A DNA stretch of 64,000 nucleotides from Neurospora crassa OR74A (taxonomy: Eukaryota; Ascomycota; Sordariomycetes; Sordariales; Sordariaceae). The notes beneath the pieces are model-generated. The model saw nothing but the letters and a program-made list of their open reading frames with translations. It was not told the origin of the DNA and searched no databases. The position numbers were made by a program, and so were the translations under genes. The stretch spans positions 1,302,001 to 1,366,000 of the forward strand of contig NC_026504.1 in assembly GCF_000182925.2 (NCBI RefSeq). Reading direction: 5' to 3'. Below, piece after piece: positions 23,882 through 35,876 of the stretch. Positions within the stretch are counted from its first letter, which is position 1, and each line of letters opens with the position of its first letter.

Positions 23882-24658
23882 TCATTCCTTTTTCAACCAC
23901 ACCTTGGCGACCTCGTACGACCCGAGATAAAGCCCGCTGCCGAAGGCCGCCCACGCCGTGCGCAGCGCGCCGCCCCGAAACAACCCTCGGATCCCTCGCT
24001 CCCGCACAATCTCCTTTGCGACCTGGAACCCACTCGTACCCTTGCTGCTCTTGTGCTGCCGACCTCTCTCGAGCACTTCCCCAGACGAAGACTCCGGCTG
24101 TTGTGTCCCCCCTGCCGCAAGCATCATCTGCGTCTTGACAACATCCGTAGGCGTCGTCACAAACGCTGCCAGCGACCCTGACACGGCGGCCGACACTCCG
24201 GTGACGAATCCCGTTTCGACCAGACTTCTTTCTTGTTCAGACCCCTTCCCTCGATTCCGATCTCTCACCTCCCATATCCTTCTTCGAACCCTTTCAAACA
24301 AGGGAAACTGCAACGCCGTAAACGGCAGATTTCTCGCTACCAGGGCTGTGTAGCCCGAGAACAGTCGTCTCCATACGCCGTCTGGGCTGTGGCGGAGCAT
24401 GTTGAGGGCTTCGAGGGAGGTTGATTTGGGTTTCCCGTCGCTAGTAGTGGACCGTCGAAGGACTTGTGCGTTTTGCTTGATTACTTCGGCGGGCGTGAGG
24501 ACGAGGCAGGAGGCTAGTTCGGCTCCCGCAGAGGCGAGGGAGTGGGTGAAGGGTGTCGGGATGGATGTGGGGAGGGTCTTGGAGAGAAAGGATTTGGAGG
24601 ATTCGTAGGTATAGAAAAAGACGCCGGCTATGTAGAGGAGCAGAAGGAGGAGGAGGAG

Positions 24659-24691
<33 letters not shown>

Positions 24692-25148
24692 GGGGATCTT
24701 AAAGTCCACAGGTTCTTCAAAGGTAGGTTGATCGGGATGACCCCGACCGCCACAGCATTCGAAGCGATGTGAGGAGTATACTGTCTGAAGGAGAATGAAA
24801 GGTAAAAAGAAAAACTCACCAGCAGGCAAAGTAGCAAAGATCACACTGCCTATTCCCTGGTATAACCCTCTGAACAAGGCGGCCTTGGGAGGCTGGATTC
24901 CCAGTGTTCCCTTTATGGCAGAGTGTTGTTTCTGAGAAGCGTAGACATCTTGGTAATCTTGACTTTGGATACGGGTCTTGATTGTGTCGAGGGGGTAGAC
25001 GAGGAGGTCGACGGTGAAGGCTGCTATTGAGCCGGCCTGGTTGGTTGTATGAAGTGAGTGAGACTGTACGTATGTAAACTGGAGATGCGGTGAAAAAGAG
25101 AGGATGAACACTTACGATTAACACCTGATGTGCGGCACTGTCGCCCAT
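23882..25148 (-). CDS. mitochondrial S-adenosylmethionine carrier
   Basis: Exons 25116-25148, 24820-25036 and 23882-24627 on the minus strand give 331 residues. The three repeats of the mitochondrial carrier family show PX(D/E)XX(K/R) signatures: YPLDTIKTR, TPAEVIKQN and TPTDVVKTQ. The first repeat (AAFTVDLLVYPLDTIKTRIQS) and the GIGSVIFATLPA segment are typical of SAM carriers of the Pet8/SAMC type. These swap cytosolic SAM for matrix S-adenosylhomocysteine across the inner membrane. The 33-nt first exon encodes MGDSAAHQVLI. The 192-nt second intron contains a (GTAA)8 tract. S-adenosylhomocysteinase, which consumes the exported product, lies 6 kb away on the same strand. Substrate is inferred from family resemblance. 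Confidence 0.9.
24659..24690. repeat. (GTAA)8 microsatellite in an intron
   Basis: Eight perfect GTAA units, read as TTAC on the gene's strand, lie about 31 bases before the acceptor of the second intron of the SAM carrier and next to its pyrimidine tract. Length is likely to vary between strains. Confidence 0.9.
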
Positions 25149-26484
25149 CTCTGCTTGAATGGTTCACTCAGCCTTCCTAAATATGAGGTGGGGTGAGGAA
25201 GCAAAGTAACCTAGTTGGAAGAAGAACCACAGAAGTACTATTCGGAAAGGTCGGTACGAATGTGGCTGCGGCTCTGTAGAACAAATGGAGAGACACACGC
25301 ACGTGCAAGATTAGTATGAAATGAGATGAAAGAGACTAACCAAGCATGCAATCTAGGCCCGTCCCGAACTCTGGATTGATGGGATCAAAATCCGTCATAC
25401 ATACATACATACACTACAGTAGTCTAAGTAGGTCGATGCAAAAAGGGGACCATGGCGATGGGATCGTCAATCGGTTCGATGACATCATCATCGATATGCC
25501 TTGAGCCGTTTTGGAGTCGATACTAGAGGTAGTACTGCCAGCGCTGAGTCAGCCGAAAGGGGAAAGCGCTTGTTTTCGTGTAAGTGTTAGTGGGAGAGAA
25601 AGAGAAGGGCAGTTAACACTGCATAATTGGAGGAGATGATTGGTAAATTAATCATTCGCACATCATCTTGAGTTGCCAAAGGTTGAATTTGAGTACGGGT
25701 CTGGACTTCTTCATGTCCTGACTCTGCTTCCGAGCAATTGCGACGGAGGGAGCTCTAACACCCGGGTTCTTGTTCTTGAGGTACACTATGTAGATTGGTC
25801 GTCAGTCTTGGCCTTCACAGTAGCACCACGAAAAGAAAGACGAGCACAAAGATGCAATAAAAGACACCAAGCACCTCCAAATTCAGAGGGCAAAGTGTTA
25901 CTTAAGTGGTAAAGTGAAATATCTACCAAGAAATACTGAGGGTATGTGCTACCTACCTATGTATAGCGACTACCAATGGTTTGATATCTGCAAAATGCAT
26001 CATGATGCATATATGTAGCACTCGCATACGCCATTTTTAATGGGCGAGTCTCCAATGAAGACCTCACCTCCATTGCGCCTCTTATTTCATTTGCCTCTAG
26101 ATCAGTGTTATAGGGCAATATGAGCTGTGACAACCAAAGAGAATATGGCCAAAGTGGTAGCTAGGCATGTTTATGAGGAGGAAGACGGGGAAGAAAGGGG
26201 AAAAAAAAGAAAGGAAAAAAAAAGAGAAAAAAAACCAGAAAAAAAAAAGGGCAGCATATCAGCCAGACACAAAGATATTGAATTGGCGACACACAAAAAG
26301 CCAAATATTTTTGTGAATAAGTATTCATGATGCCATGTCCATTTTCAACTCCGCTACTCCATCTGGACACCGTAAACCTAAAAAAAGTGATATCTCGGGG
26401 CCAAAATTTGCTCATACACTCATAACCATTCTATTCTATATTTTTTTCGACATCTTCTTTTTTTGTTAATTCGCGGACAACTGC
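25149..26484. other. 1.3-kb spacer between the SAM carrier and GlnRS
   Basis: This is upstream of the carrier (-) and downstream of GlnRS (-). No gene is supported. Simple sequence includes a short ATAC repeat at about 25397-25412 and a purine-only tract at about 26175-26252. Confidence 0.55.
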
Positions 26485-28508
26485 TTAGTTCTTCTCCTTA
26501 TCCTCCTTGAGCGAAACAATGCGGTTAAGAACGATCTTGTCATCTGTGCTTTCCTTGTCCAGGGCCTGCAAAACTATCGGTTAGCTACAATTCCGAGATA
26601 GTGTCAGGGAAGAGGGGGGGGGGGGGGACTTACAAAGTAAGCAACACGCATAGCCTGGAAGCGGACACTCTCAGGACCGCCCTTGCCAAGCTCGCTCTCA
26701 CCAGCCGCCTCAGGCCAAGGAGCGCGGCGCTTGACCTCGTCGAAGCCAGACTCGATAAGGGCATCAGGGTAGACGACCTCGCTCTCGGGGTTGATGTCGC
26801 TCAACCAGCCGCCCTCGGCAGCAGCGGGGTTCTCCGACTTGAACAGTTGGTTGTAGACGCGGACCTCACACTTGCGAGAGCCGTCGGTGCCAACCCACTG
26901 GATAAAGGTCTTGGGCTTCTTGGTCTCACGGTCGAAGACGGCGCGGATCTCGGTGACCTTGCCCGTGGTCTCGTCCTTGGTGAAGCTGGTGGCCTTGATG
27001 GGGAAGGGGGCCTGGAGAAGGCCGACGGTCTTGCCCGGGGCGAGGCGGAAGTAGTCCTTGGAGTCGACCTCACGGAAGTCGGAGCGGTCAATGTAAACGG
27101 TCTTGGTGAACTTGATCTTGTGGTCGCCCATAGCGGCGTTCTTGGACGAGAAAGGCACGGTGAGCTCGGAACCGTCGAACTCGTCAGCGTCCTCGATCAC
27201 GACGGGAACGGGGTCAAGCACGAGCATCAGGCGGGGCACGGTGCGCTCGAGGTAGCGGCGGATGGTCTGCTCAAAGCGGACAATCTGGATGATGCTGTTG
27301 GAGGTGGTGACGCCGAGCTCGTTGACGAACTCGAGGATGGCGCCGGGAGGAACACCTCTGCGGCGGACGGCGATCAGGGTGTACAGACGGGGGTCGTCCC
27401 AGCCGCGGACAATCTTGCGGTCGACCAGCTCCTTGAGCTTGCGCTTGGAGAGCACGGTGCCGGACAAGCTAAGACGGCCGTACTCGCGCTGCATGGGCTC
27501 GTAGACCTCGAGAGACTTGTTGAGCCACTCGTACGAGACACGGCTGAGCACGAACTCGGTGGTGCAGAGGGAGTGGGTGATGCCCTCGAAGCTATCGCAA
27601 AGACAGTGGGTGAAGTCATATGTAGGGTAGATCTTCCACTGGCTTCCGGTCCTGTGGTGAGGCTTGTCAAGGACTCTGTAAGCGGCAAGATCCCACATCT
27701 GGGGGTTACCGTCGGTGATATCCTGCTTCATGCGAAGGAAAGCTTCCCTGGGCTTGTATTTCCCGTCGCGCATGTCGCGGAACTTCTGGAGGTTCTCCTC
27801 GACGGACTGCTCGGCGTGCTTGCAGCGGAAACGGGGGCTGGAGCCCTTCTCACCTCCACGCTGGAGCTTGATCTCGTCATCGTTGCAGTGGCAGACGTAG
27901 GCCTTGTCGAGGCCAATCAGCTTTTCGGCCAGGTCGTACAGCTTCTGGAAGTTGTCGGACGAGTACGTGATCTTGTAGGGGGTGAAGCCGAGCCAGCGGA
28001 CCGTGTCCTCGATGGCGGTGAAGTAGATTTCCTCCTCGGCCTCGGGGTTGGTGTCGTCGAATCGGAGGTAGCAGTTGCCGCCGTGGTATTTGGCAAAGCC
28101 AAAGTTGATGGCAATGGCCTTGGCGTGGCCGATATGGAGGAAGCCGTTGGGCTCGGGAGGGAAACGGGTGAAGACGGGCTTGACGGGGCGCTCGTTGTAG
28201 ACGTCGTTGAGGAAGCCCTGCTTGAACATGGCCTGGGTGTCGATGGGGGCCTCTTCGGGCTTGGGGGTCTGCTTCTTGGGGGTGGCACCGTCTTGGGCAG
28301 CGGCAGTCGTAGCGGCGACGTTCTTCTTGTCGTCCTTGTTCTTCTCCTTGATGGCCTTCTTTGCGCGCTTGGCCAGACGCTTCTTGAGCTCGCCCTTGGA
28401 GACCATCTCGCCGGTCTCCTCGTCAAGAACGAGCTTGGGGGCATTGGGGTCGACGGGGGCGTCGGCCAGCTGCATCTTGGCAGCGGCATCTACAACGGCG
28501 TCGGTCAT
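26485..28508 (-). CDS. glutaminyl-tRNA synthetase, cytosolic
   Basis: Exons 26634-28508 and 26485-26565 on the minus strand give 651 residues. The enzyme charges tRNA-Gln with glutamine and is a class I synthetase. HIGH lies at 125-128 (FPPEPNGFLHIGHAKA) and the KMSKS-like loop VLSKRKL at 352-358, followed by the beta-barrel anticodon-binding domains. The last exon adds a charged tail ending KEDKEKN after a 68-nt intron. Most eukaryotic GlnRS proteins carry a YqeY-like N-terminal domain of about 200 residues. Here it is replaced by a short Lys-rich segment (residues 36-63, with VSKGELKKRLAKRAKK), similar to the tRNA-binding extensions of LysRS. An open antisense frame over nearly the whole gene reflects strong codon bias. 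Confidence 0.96.
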
Positions 28509-29471
28509 GATGTGTCTGTGTGTGTGGTGTGCGGTTTGCGACTGGGTGGTGTGTGTGGTGGTGGGCTGTCGCAAAGTCTCTCAGACGTCTCGATATGCGA
28601 TTGCGTTGCGCAGAAAAGCGGGCGGGCTCTCTTGAGGTGGAGGCTAGGTATGTATATGGGAGAGGGCGACAGGACCTGCTATCGCGACGGGCTAGAGTCA
28701 ACCGGAGAGGTTGTCGGTCGGACAAAGGATGGCTGTGCCGGCGGTGATATGCGGTGACGGGGGTGAGTCAGGTAGCAAGACTCGAATCAAACGGCGACAA
28801 GTTGGGACCGCCGCGATAAGTGTCTGGCAAAATTGTCGGAGATGGGCACACACACACGACGGGCGCCAGCGAGGGAGGGGTACGGGCCAGAACGTCCAGG
28901 AACTTACAAGGGGTTTGAGGGCGTCCCTAGCGCTGTGCCCCGCCTCAGCCCGCCCAAGCTAGAGGTACCTCTACACTACCTAGGGGCGGTGACATGAATG
29001 ATGGAAGATAAGGTAAGATAAGGACAGGTACTTTGGTCTAGGTATCTTTCCTGTCCTTCCTCCACTGTTGTTTGACCTTTCGTCATCCCGCCCGAGGGAA
29101 CATCAGCAATGTACAAATGGAACGACCGACGAGTTCCGTCAAGTTGTTGCTCCTGTGCCAAACCATCAAGCGTTGGTTTCATGATAAAATCTAGTGAAAA
29201 TCGGCAAGCAAGTAATTGCACGAAATGCTTGACTCAACGGCGGCATCTCTTCAGTTGGGTTAGAATTGATCGTGCCTTCCAGAGCTATGGCCTGTCGCGA
29301 TCATGAAAGGTGTTTAACGTCATCGGTCCTGCCTCTCTCTTCATCTTCACTCATAAAGGAAGCTTGGCGCCCAGAAGCCCTCGGTATCGTATCTGTGTCT
29401 CAACTGAACTCACTCTTCTCCCAACTTCACTATTTCCTGCACAAATACTAGAGACCATTCGTTTGCCATTC
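28509..29471. promoter_or_regulatory. divergent promoter region of GlnRS and the macro-domain gene
   Basis: This 963-nt spacer separates the start codons of two divergent genes, so it must hold both promoters. No coding sequence is supported. A TG-rich stretch at about 28511-28560 lies in the GlnRS leader. No TATA box was found for either gene. Confidence 0.5.
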
Positions 29472-30418
29472 ATGTCCTCAGTTCGACTTTTGTCCCGCGT
29501 TCTCCAAGTGTCTCTACGCAATCAAAGTCGACGTCCACTCACAGCTCGATTCATTCCAGCCCGAGCCATTCCAGCCCTCACAACCCCAGCTGCCTCGCAA
29601 GCAACGAGAAGTATGGCGTCCTCGGCCCGCCGTGTAGAGTCCCACGAGATCCCCAGCATCCATGACCTCTACGACGAGGGCGTACTCCCCGAGGAGGGCT
29701 TCGCCGTGACAGACTCCTATAAGCAAACGCTCCCCGTTGTCGTCGACGGCGACTCTAATGCTTTCCCAACCCCCTCGTCTGAGCTCAATAAGCGCATTGC
29801 CATCCACCACGGAGACATCACCAAACTTCAGGTCGATGCCATTGTCAACGCCGCAAACAACTCCCTTCTTGGTGGCGGAGGCGTAGATGGTGCCATCCAT
29901 TGTGCCGCCGGCTCCGGGCTGGTTCGCGAGTGCCGCACCAAGGGTGGATGTGCCACCGGTGACGCTGTCATGACTGACGCCTATAACTTGCCTTGCAAAA
30001 AGGTCATCCACACGGTCGGTCCCGTCTATTCATCGGGGAACCACCAGGAGTGCGAAAAACTCCTCATCTCCTGCTATCTACGCTCTCTGCAGACAGCAGC
30101 AGAGGCTGGACTCACCACCATCGCTTTCCCCGCCATCAGCACCGGCATCTACGGTTATCCGAGCAGATATGCAGCTCAAGCAGCCCTTGGTGCCATTCGC
30201 CATTTCCTGCTAGATCCCAAGACACCGGCCACAATCACAAAGGTGATTATTGTCACTTTCGCCCACCAGGATACGCGTGCCTACAACAAATGGCTACCGT
30301 GAGTCACCCATCCCCACCTATTTTCAATACTCCTAGTGTGAAGCCACCAAGTTCAGTGTCAGAGACGCAAGTGGGCTAACAAATTACCTCTAGGACGTAC
30401 TTCCCTCCCTCAATTTGA
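29472..30418 (+). CDS. macro-domain protein (MacroD-type ADP-ribose hydrolase), likely mitochondrial
   Basis: Exons 29472-30298 and 30394-30418 give 283 residues; the 95-nt intron has a GTGAGT donor, a GGCTAACA branch site and a CTAG acceptor. The macro domain spans about 108-283. It has the ADP-ribose-binding signatures HHGDITKLQVDAIVNAAN, the GGGGVDGAIH loop (134-143) and AFPAISTGIYGYP. MacroD-type enzymes remove mono-ADP-ribose from Asp/Glu or cleave O-acetyl-ADP-ribose. The first 47 residues are Arg/Ser/Leu-rich and almost without acidic residues (MSSVRLLSRVLQVSLRNQ), as in a mitochondrial presequence. Met48 (ATG 29613) could start a shorter cytosolic form. The protein ends WLPTYFPPSI. 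Confidence 0.93.
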
Positions 30419-31153
30419 AAACCTGGGAGGAAGTTTTCCCAGTCATGTCAGGGGTGGCGAACCTCCAAGCGTGCTGAAAGCGAAAGGTGAAGACGGCAAA
30501 GTATCAATGAACTTCCAGTTCTGACGGCCAAGAGGTGCGTTGTCCCTGCTTTGACCCGCTGGTATTCTCAACACCCCTTTGCTTGCTTTTCTCGATGCCA
30601 TAATCGAGGAACACAATGTGGAATGGCTTTAGAAAAGCGAAGGAAGAGCTGGAGGCAGTGCCAGAACAGTTACAGACAGCAATCAGAGAGAAAATCGTTT
30701 GAACGTGGATGGACGCTCAGGTGGCTCTGCAAAAGCGGCGAGTAGCTGAGGAGGAAGACATCGACAGGCCTCAGTAGCTGCAATCGACGATGAGATTGTA
30801 AAGTCTGTCGAGATGTTTGCGTCTGTATATTAGCAAAGATTCACGTCAGGGTGGATCAGAAATGCGACTGGCTCCAAGGTATAATACATCCATACACTAG
30901 CTGACAATTACAAGCAGGAATCGATCCAAAGATGAAAGAAAAGTCATTGTATCTAACTAGATAACCAAGCATAAACCACAGAGTATACCACAAATCCAAA
31001 CTCAATCACTGACCCGTTCCTGTTGCGCCATCCCAGGTAGTCGGCCCTCCCGATCTACATAAGACAACTTGATTCACACCCTATCTTCCGCCCGCTTCCA
31101 ACCTTCTATACAACCAGCCCTTTGTTCAGTCCCCATACTCATTAAGCCGCGAC
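30419..31153. other. convergent 3' spacer
   Basis: This lies between the 3' ends of the macro-domain gene (+) and the large zincin-like gene (-). No gene is supported. Confidence 0.6.
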
Positions 31154-34100
31154 CTACTCTATCCCGTCGTCCATATCCATATCGTTATCCGGATTCTCCC
31201 TCTGCCCTGCTGTTTGACCCCTTTCATCACCAAAAACATCTCCCAGACCACCCCACCCAACACTTGGTCCTCCAGCATTCGCACCAGCACCCCGAGCGCC
31301 CCGACCACCCTGAGCACCCCTCGGAGCGCCCGAAGCGCCCGCTCTACCTCTTGGAGCATTCGGAACATTCATCTCAGCGAAAGGAGCTCTACGACGTTCA
31401 TAGATATCCATACCTCTACGGCCAGGCGCCCCTCTAGCATCTACATTCCGCCTAGGTGCCGCAGGTGCCGCCGGTGGAGAACCACCATCACCACCACCAT
31501 CACCACCGAAAAAGTTCAACCGACCCAAGGGTGCAAGTAACCCCCGCATACCAGACGTTGGAGTCCTGATTTGCGTGGGAGAATCTCTACCCCTCGGAGC
31601 GCGAAATTCAGGCGTAGAAGGGCTGCGAGCATTGCGAATGTCAGCGTCAGTGGCAGCGCGTCCGCCACTGCCTGGGCCGAGGCTGAGGCCGAAGATACTG
31701 CCGACTGCGTCGAGGAAAGAGGGGGGAGGAGTTTCGTTGGGTTGGACTTGACGACGGGGTCGACGGCCGCGGGGTCCTTCGAGAGGGGAGTGGCCGGGGG
31801 ATCGGCGACGGGGACGAGGGCCTTCGATGGGGTGACGAGGGGTTCGGGAGTGCACGGGAGGAGTCTTTTGGTAGGCAGGGGGAGGGGTGCGGTAGGGGGA
31901 ACGGGAGGGGGCGCGCATGTGGGGGGTGCGGAGGGGGGATGTGCGAGCAGGGGGGTTACGTTGGGGAGTGGTGGGAGTGGTGGGAGTGGTAGTGGTGTTG
32001 GGTTGAGGGGGGGCGTCCATGAAGGGGTCAGCGAGGTTAGGGTCGTTGGTGACGATACCGGTTTCGGATTCGGAAGAGGAGTAGCAAGTTGAGCAGTAGG
32101 AGGAAGAGGAAGAAGAAGAGGAATAGGAGTGGGAATGGGAATGACGATGGTGGCGGTGGTGGTGGGTAGAGGAAGAAGGCGCTGCTTGTCTTCCTCTTCT
32201 GCCCCCTCGGTTGTCGCTGTCGCTGATCTCCATGGGATCTCCGGGGCTGTAGCCAGTGCTGGGGCCTTCGGGGATCCCAGGGCTCCTGGTGCTACCTATG
32301 CTGTAGCTGCCTTCGGGTATCAACTCTTCGTCTTCGGGAGTACCTTCCGCACCAGCACTTGGTGAACCACCAGATCTACCACCAGAATCACTCTTAGGGC
32401 CGCCAGACCCACCACCGGACTCGCCACTAGAACTATCACTAACATCATCACCAGACCCAGAACTAGAAGAAGAAGTCCAAACAGAACCGGTAGCAGAACG
32501 GGAAGCACCAGCCGCAGGGGATGAAGATGGAGCAGCAGCAGCAGCAGCCGCAGCACCACCACCACCACCAGCAGGAGCACGAGCGAATCTCTGTGGTGGA
32601 AGTACTTGATTCGGGCGCAGCTGCCGCTTGCTGGCTGGTAGTTGTGGCTCATCTTCATCTTCATCATCATCATCCCGTCCGCGCTTAGCCCCGGCCACTG
32701 CTGTTGATGGACGTGATCTGATTTGCAAGCCTGCAAAGGCGTGTCCCGACAAGATTGCTTCCTGCTCCGGGTCATTAGCGGACATGACTCTCGTCGTTGG
32801 TTTTGGAGCCGGTGCCGATGCCAGCAGCGCCTGTGGGTAAGCTGATCTTGGTGATATTCTTGTCGACTGGGGGCTTCGGAGGGTGAGTCGTGATAATGAC
32901 AGCTCCGAGTCATAGTCGGTGCCAGGACTTGATTGTCTCCTTGCATTCTTCTTCTTTTGCTTCTTCCTCTTCTTCTTCATGATGTATGGTCTCACTCGTA
33001 ACGTCCCTGTACGGAGTTTGGTGTTGATTCTCCCAAAGATCACATGGAACTTCTCCCACAGCTGACGAAACATGAGTGGCATGTTAAATAACTCTCGCTG
33101 CGCAATCTTTTGCAGGCGCTGGGACCGGGTGCGGAAGACGGTATCCTCGATGGAGGGCATGGTCTTTGCGATCTCGTCAAATTCACGCTGAGAGATGGTG
33201 TTCTTTTCCAGGTAAGCTCTGGTTTGCTTCAGAGATGAGAAGAGTAACGTGATGCTTGTGATACTCTCGCTGATGGACGAGAGGAGCTGGTTATCGAGAA
33301 ATACGATTGACATCCAGCGGGTGATCTTGGCCGGAAGAGACAGGCTCATGATTCTGTGCACCTTGCGCCCGTAGGACTCGATCCGCTGCTGAAGCTTCCA
33401 GAGCTGAACTTGGAGGTAGCTCTTGTCGAAATCCGAAAGCTGGAGGTATTCGACCGCCATGCGCTGGGAGTGCTGGAGTTCGGCCAACACGGAGCTACAA
33501 AAGTCTTGCAAGGCGGATAGCAGCTCCTGGGTGGTAGAGCGAGCGTTGAGCTGGGTGACGCTGACTGCCGCCTCTCCAGGCATACTGGACAACGCGTTGT
33601 TTCTGATCTTTTCCATGTGTGCCTTTACATCTGCATCACGGCCAGACCACCGCTTTTTCTCCTCGTCCCAGCGGCTCTTGGTTCGCACGCCGACTAGCTC
33701 TTCGTCAACGAGATGGCCAAGGTACTCAGCCACCATCCCATATCCAGCGGCTCTGAACGCTCGCACTGCCAAGTGCAACCATTTACCCTTGGAAAACCCG
33801 AAAGTTTCATACCAATCCTGTTTCCTCAGTTCTGCGTCGTGCGGGACGGCAAAAGAAGGTCTTCCGGCGGTGGTGAATCTCAGGGCCCTGTGGCCGTAGA
33901 TCGGAACGTTGGCGTCCCAGAAACTCTGCTGGAATAGTCGGTGGACGTCCTTGAGCTGAATAAGAGTTCCGACGCGTGCTGTGGGCAGGACAGCATCACG
34001 GAGGTAGTCTGCCCTGTTTTCATGGTCCTTGTGGTCGGGTGGGTCCGGCCACTGCCAGAGGCAGATGTCAATGGGCCATGTGCGGTAGGGATAAAATCTG

Positions 34101-35876
34101 GCGATGTCGGTTTTGTGAGGCGGTTTAAGGGTGCCGCCCCATAGCTGTGGTTATTAATATCATGTCAGCATTGTAATTATGGGATTATCGTCTGGTTGGT
34201 TAAGGTCACTAATGGTCACGAAGGGTATGATATGCTTACCTGGTTCTCAAACGCAAATCCAATCTCAGCCTTTCCCTCATTAGCCCAGAAGGGATCGTCC
34301 CATGCTCGACGGACTTCTGGGTTTAGAGTGTCTGCGACGTGGCCATACATGGCAAAATGAGCGGCATGCTATGTTTATCAACGACGGACGGCGGTTCCTG
34401 AGTCAGCTACGAATGCGGCAGGTCATCAAAGCGGATACAGAACAAAAAATAAAAAAGACATACAGCTAGTTCGTGAAGAATGACAGTTGCAATCACGAGT
34501 GAACAGTTTTGTTTTTCGACAATGGTGTACTGCGGGACAAGCAGAGGCCACATGATCTCGGCTGCAATGGCGACTTCCAGGCGAAAATTGACAGCATCGT
34601 TTCGATGGTATGGCTGCGTCTCACCGGTCATGTCGTCTCGGCCCGGTCCTTGTCCAGCCACGAATTGACGGTTTGACTTGATGCTGAGGCTTATTCGTTC
34701 CTGGATATAGCTGAGGGCGAGGTTGGCTCTCATGTGAGTGCCCTGCTTTGCGAACCAGTCCTTGGGCTCGTTGGGGTCGATGTAGATGAGCTTTTTGTCC
34801 CTGTGTTTCCTGCTCTTGCGGTGAGGTGGGACTTCGATTCCGCAGAGAGAGTCTAAGCATGCTCGCCAGAAGGGATGATCCATCTGTAAAACCCGGGTGA
34901 CGAGCTGGAGGGCTGGTTGGAGGGCTGTCCACAGTTCTTCATCGTTCTGTGAAAGATGTCAACTAGTATTCATGATTGGTAACGAGTAGAATGGAGGTTG
35001 ACGACAGGGATATAGCACATAGCCAATAACGTACCACAGAGTATTCGCCTGTTTTACCGCAAAGATTGTATCTCGGCCGACCGCCCTCGTCCATATTGAG
35101 CCATTTTTGGTCTCTGACGAGTAAACTATAGACAAGTCAGCTCTGCTAGTAGTGTCGACCCGAAAGTTAGGAGGTGATGCGTACTCGTGAAGGTTCCCAC
35201 TGAGGTTGCTCTCTTGAGGCTCAAAGTCCGGGTGCAAAGGCTCAGCTTTCCAATCGATCCTCTAGACCGGCGGATGTCAGCTTTTCTAGTCTCTTAATTT
35301 TGGTACCGGGCAGGACGACCAAATCTGGTGGAAGAATACCTCTTTAGTCGTGAACCCATAGAACAAGGCCCTTTGATAGTCCTCATCATCAGCATAGACC
35401 TCTTCTTCTCCAAATTTGCTCTTGAAAAGAGCAATGTTGGCATGCGAGTACGATGCCGGATCCTGATCCAGATTCTGGAATTCGTGCTCGAAGGCTTCCG
35501 CTATAGGGGACATGCGTGACCGGCCGTGTCGAGGACCACGGAAGTCATCATCGGGGAAAATTCCATATCGCAGGGCATATCTGGTGGGGTTCTGCGCTCC
35601 GTCCTCGGGCAGGAGAGCTGGTCGCAGCCGAGACGTCGCATCACCCTTGATGACGGCCGTTGAACCGTCCTGCGGGACTACTTCTTCTGGGGGAAGTGTG
35701 ATGCCCTCGCGTGGCCAGTTCGGGCGGGTCCATCGTGGGATGAGAAAGGCGGCGTCTGGATCCTGCGTTGCCTCAAGGACTGTGTCATAGGTGTTCTGCT
35801 TGATGGTGTTGATAGTTGAGGTGAACGGTTCCCACTTCCAGTCACGAATGTCGTCGTCGGACTCGTCGGCGTTCAT
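31154..35876 (-). CDS. large protein with a zinc-metallopeptidase-like HELAH motif and a long disordered tail
   Basis: Six minus-strand exons (35307-35876, 35185-35261, 35035-35125, 34464-34946, 34240-34368, 31154-34144) give 1446 residues; all five introns (45-95 nt) keep the frame. Residues 404-411 read HELAHAAH, a HEXXH zinc motif, preceded by hydrophobic VIATVI; NEGKAE follows at 437-442 and could give the third ligand, as in gluzincins. I know no named family that fits the whole protein, so peptidase activity is an inference. Residues 451 to about 830 look folded and helical (LQVQLWKLQQRIESYGRK). A Lys/Arg run at 840-852 (KKKRKKQKKKNAR) could be a nuclear signal. The rest is low-complexity Ser/Gly/Pro/Arg with poly-Ala, poly-Ser and His-rich stretches. 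The intron between 34369 and 34463 cuts the zinc motif between HELA and H. Confidence 0.85.

Noticed and set aside
26601-28757. 718-codon open frame opposite GlnRS
   Set aside because: Same cause: the GlnRS exons have full motifs and splice sites, and this frame has none.
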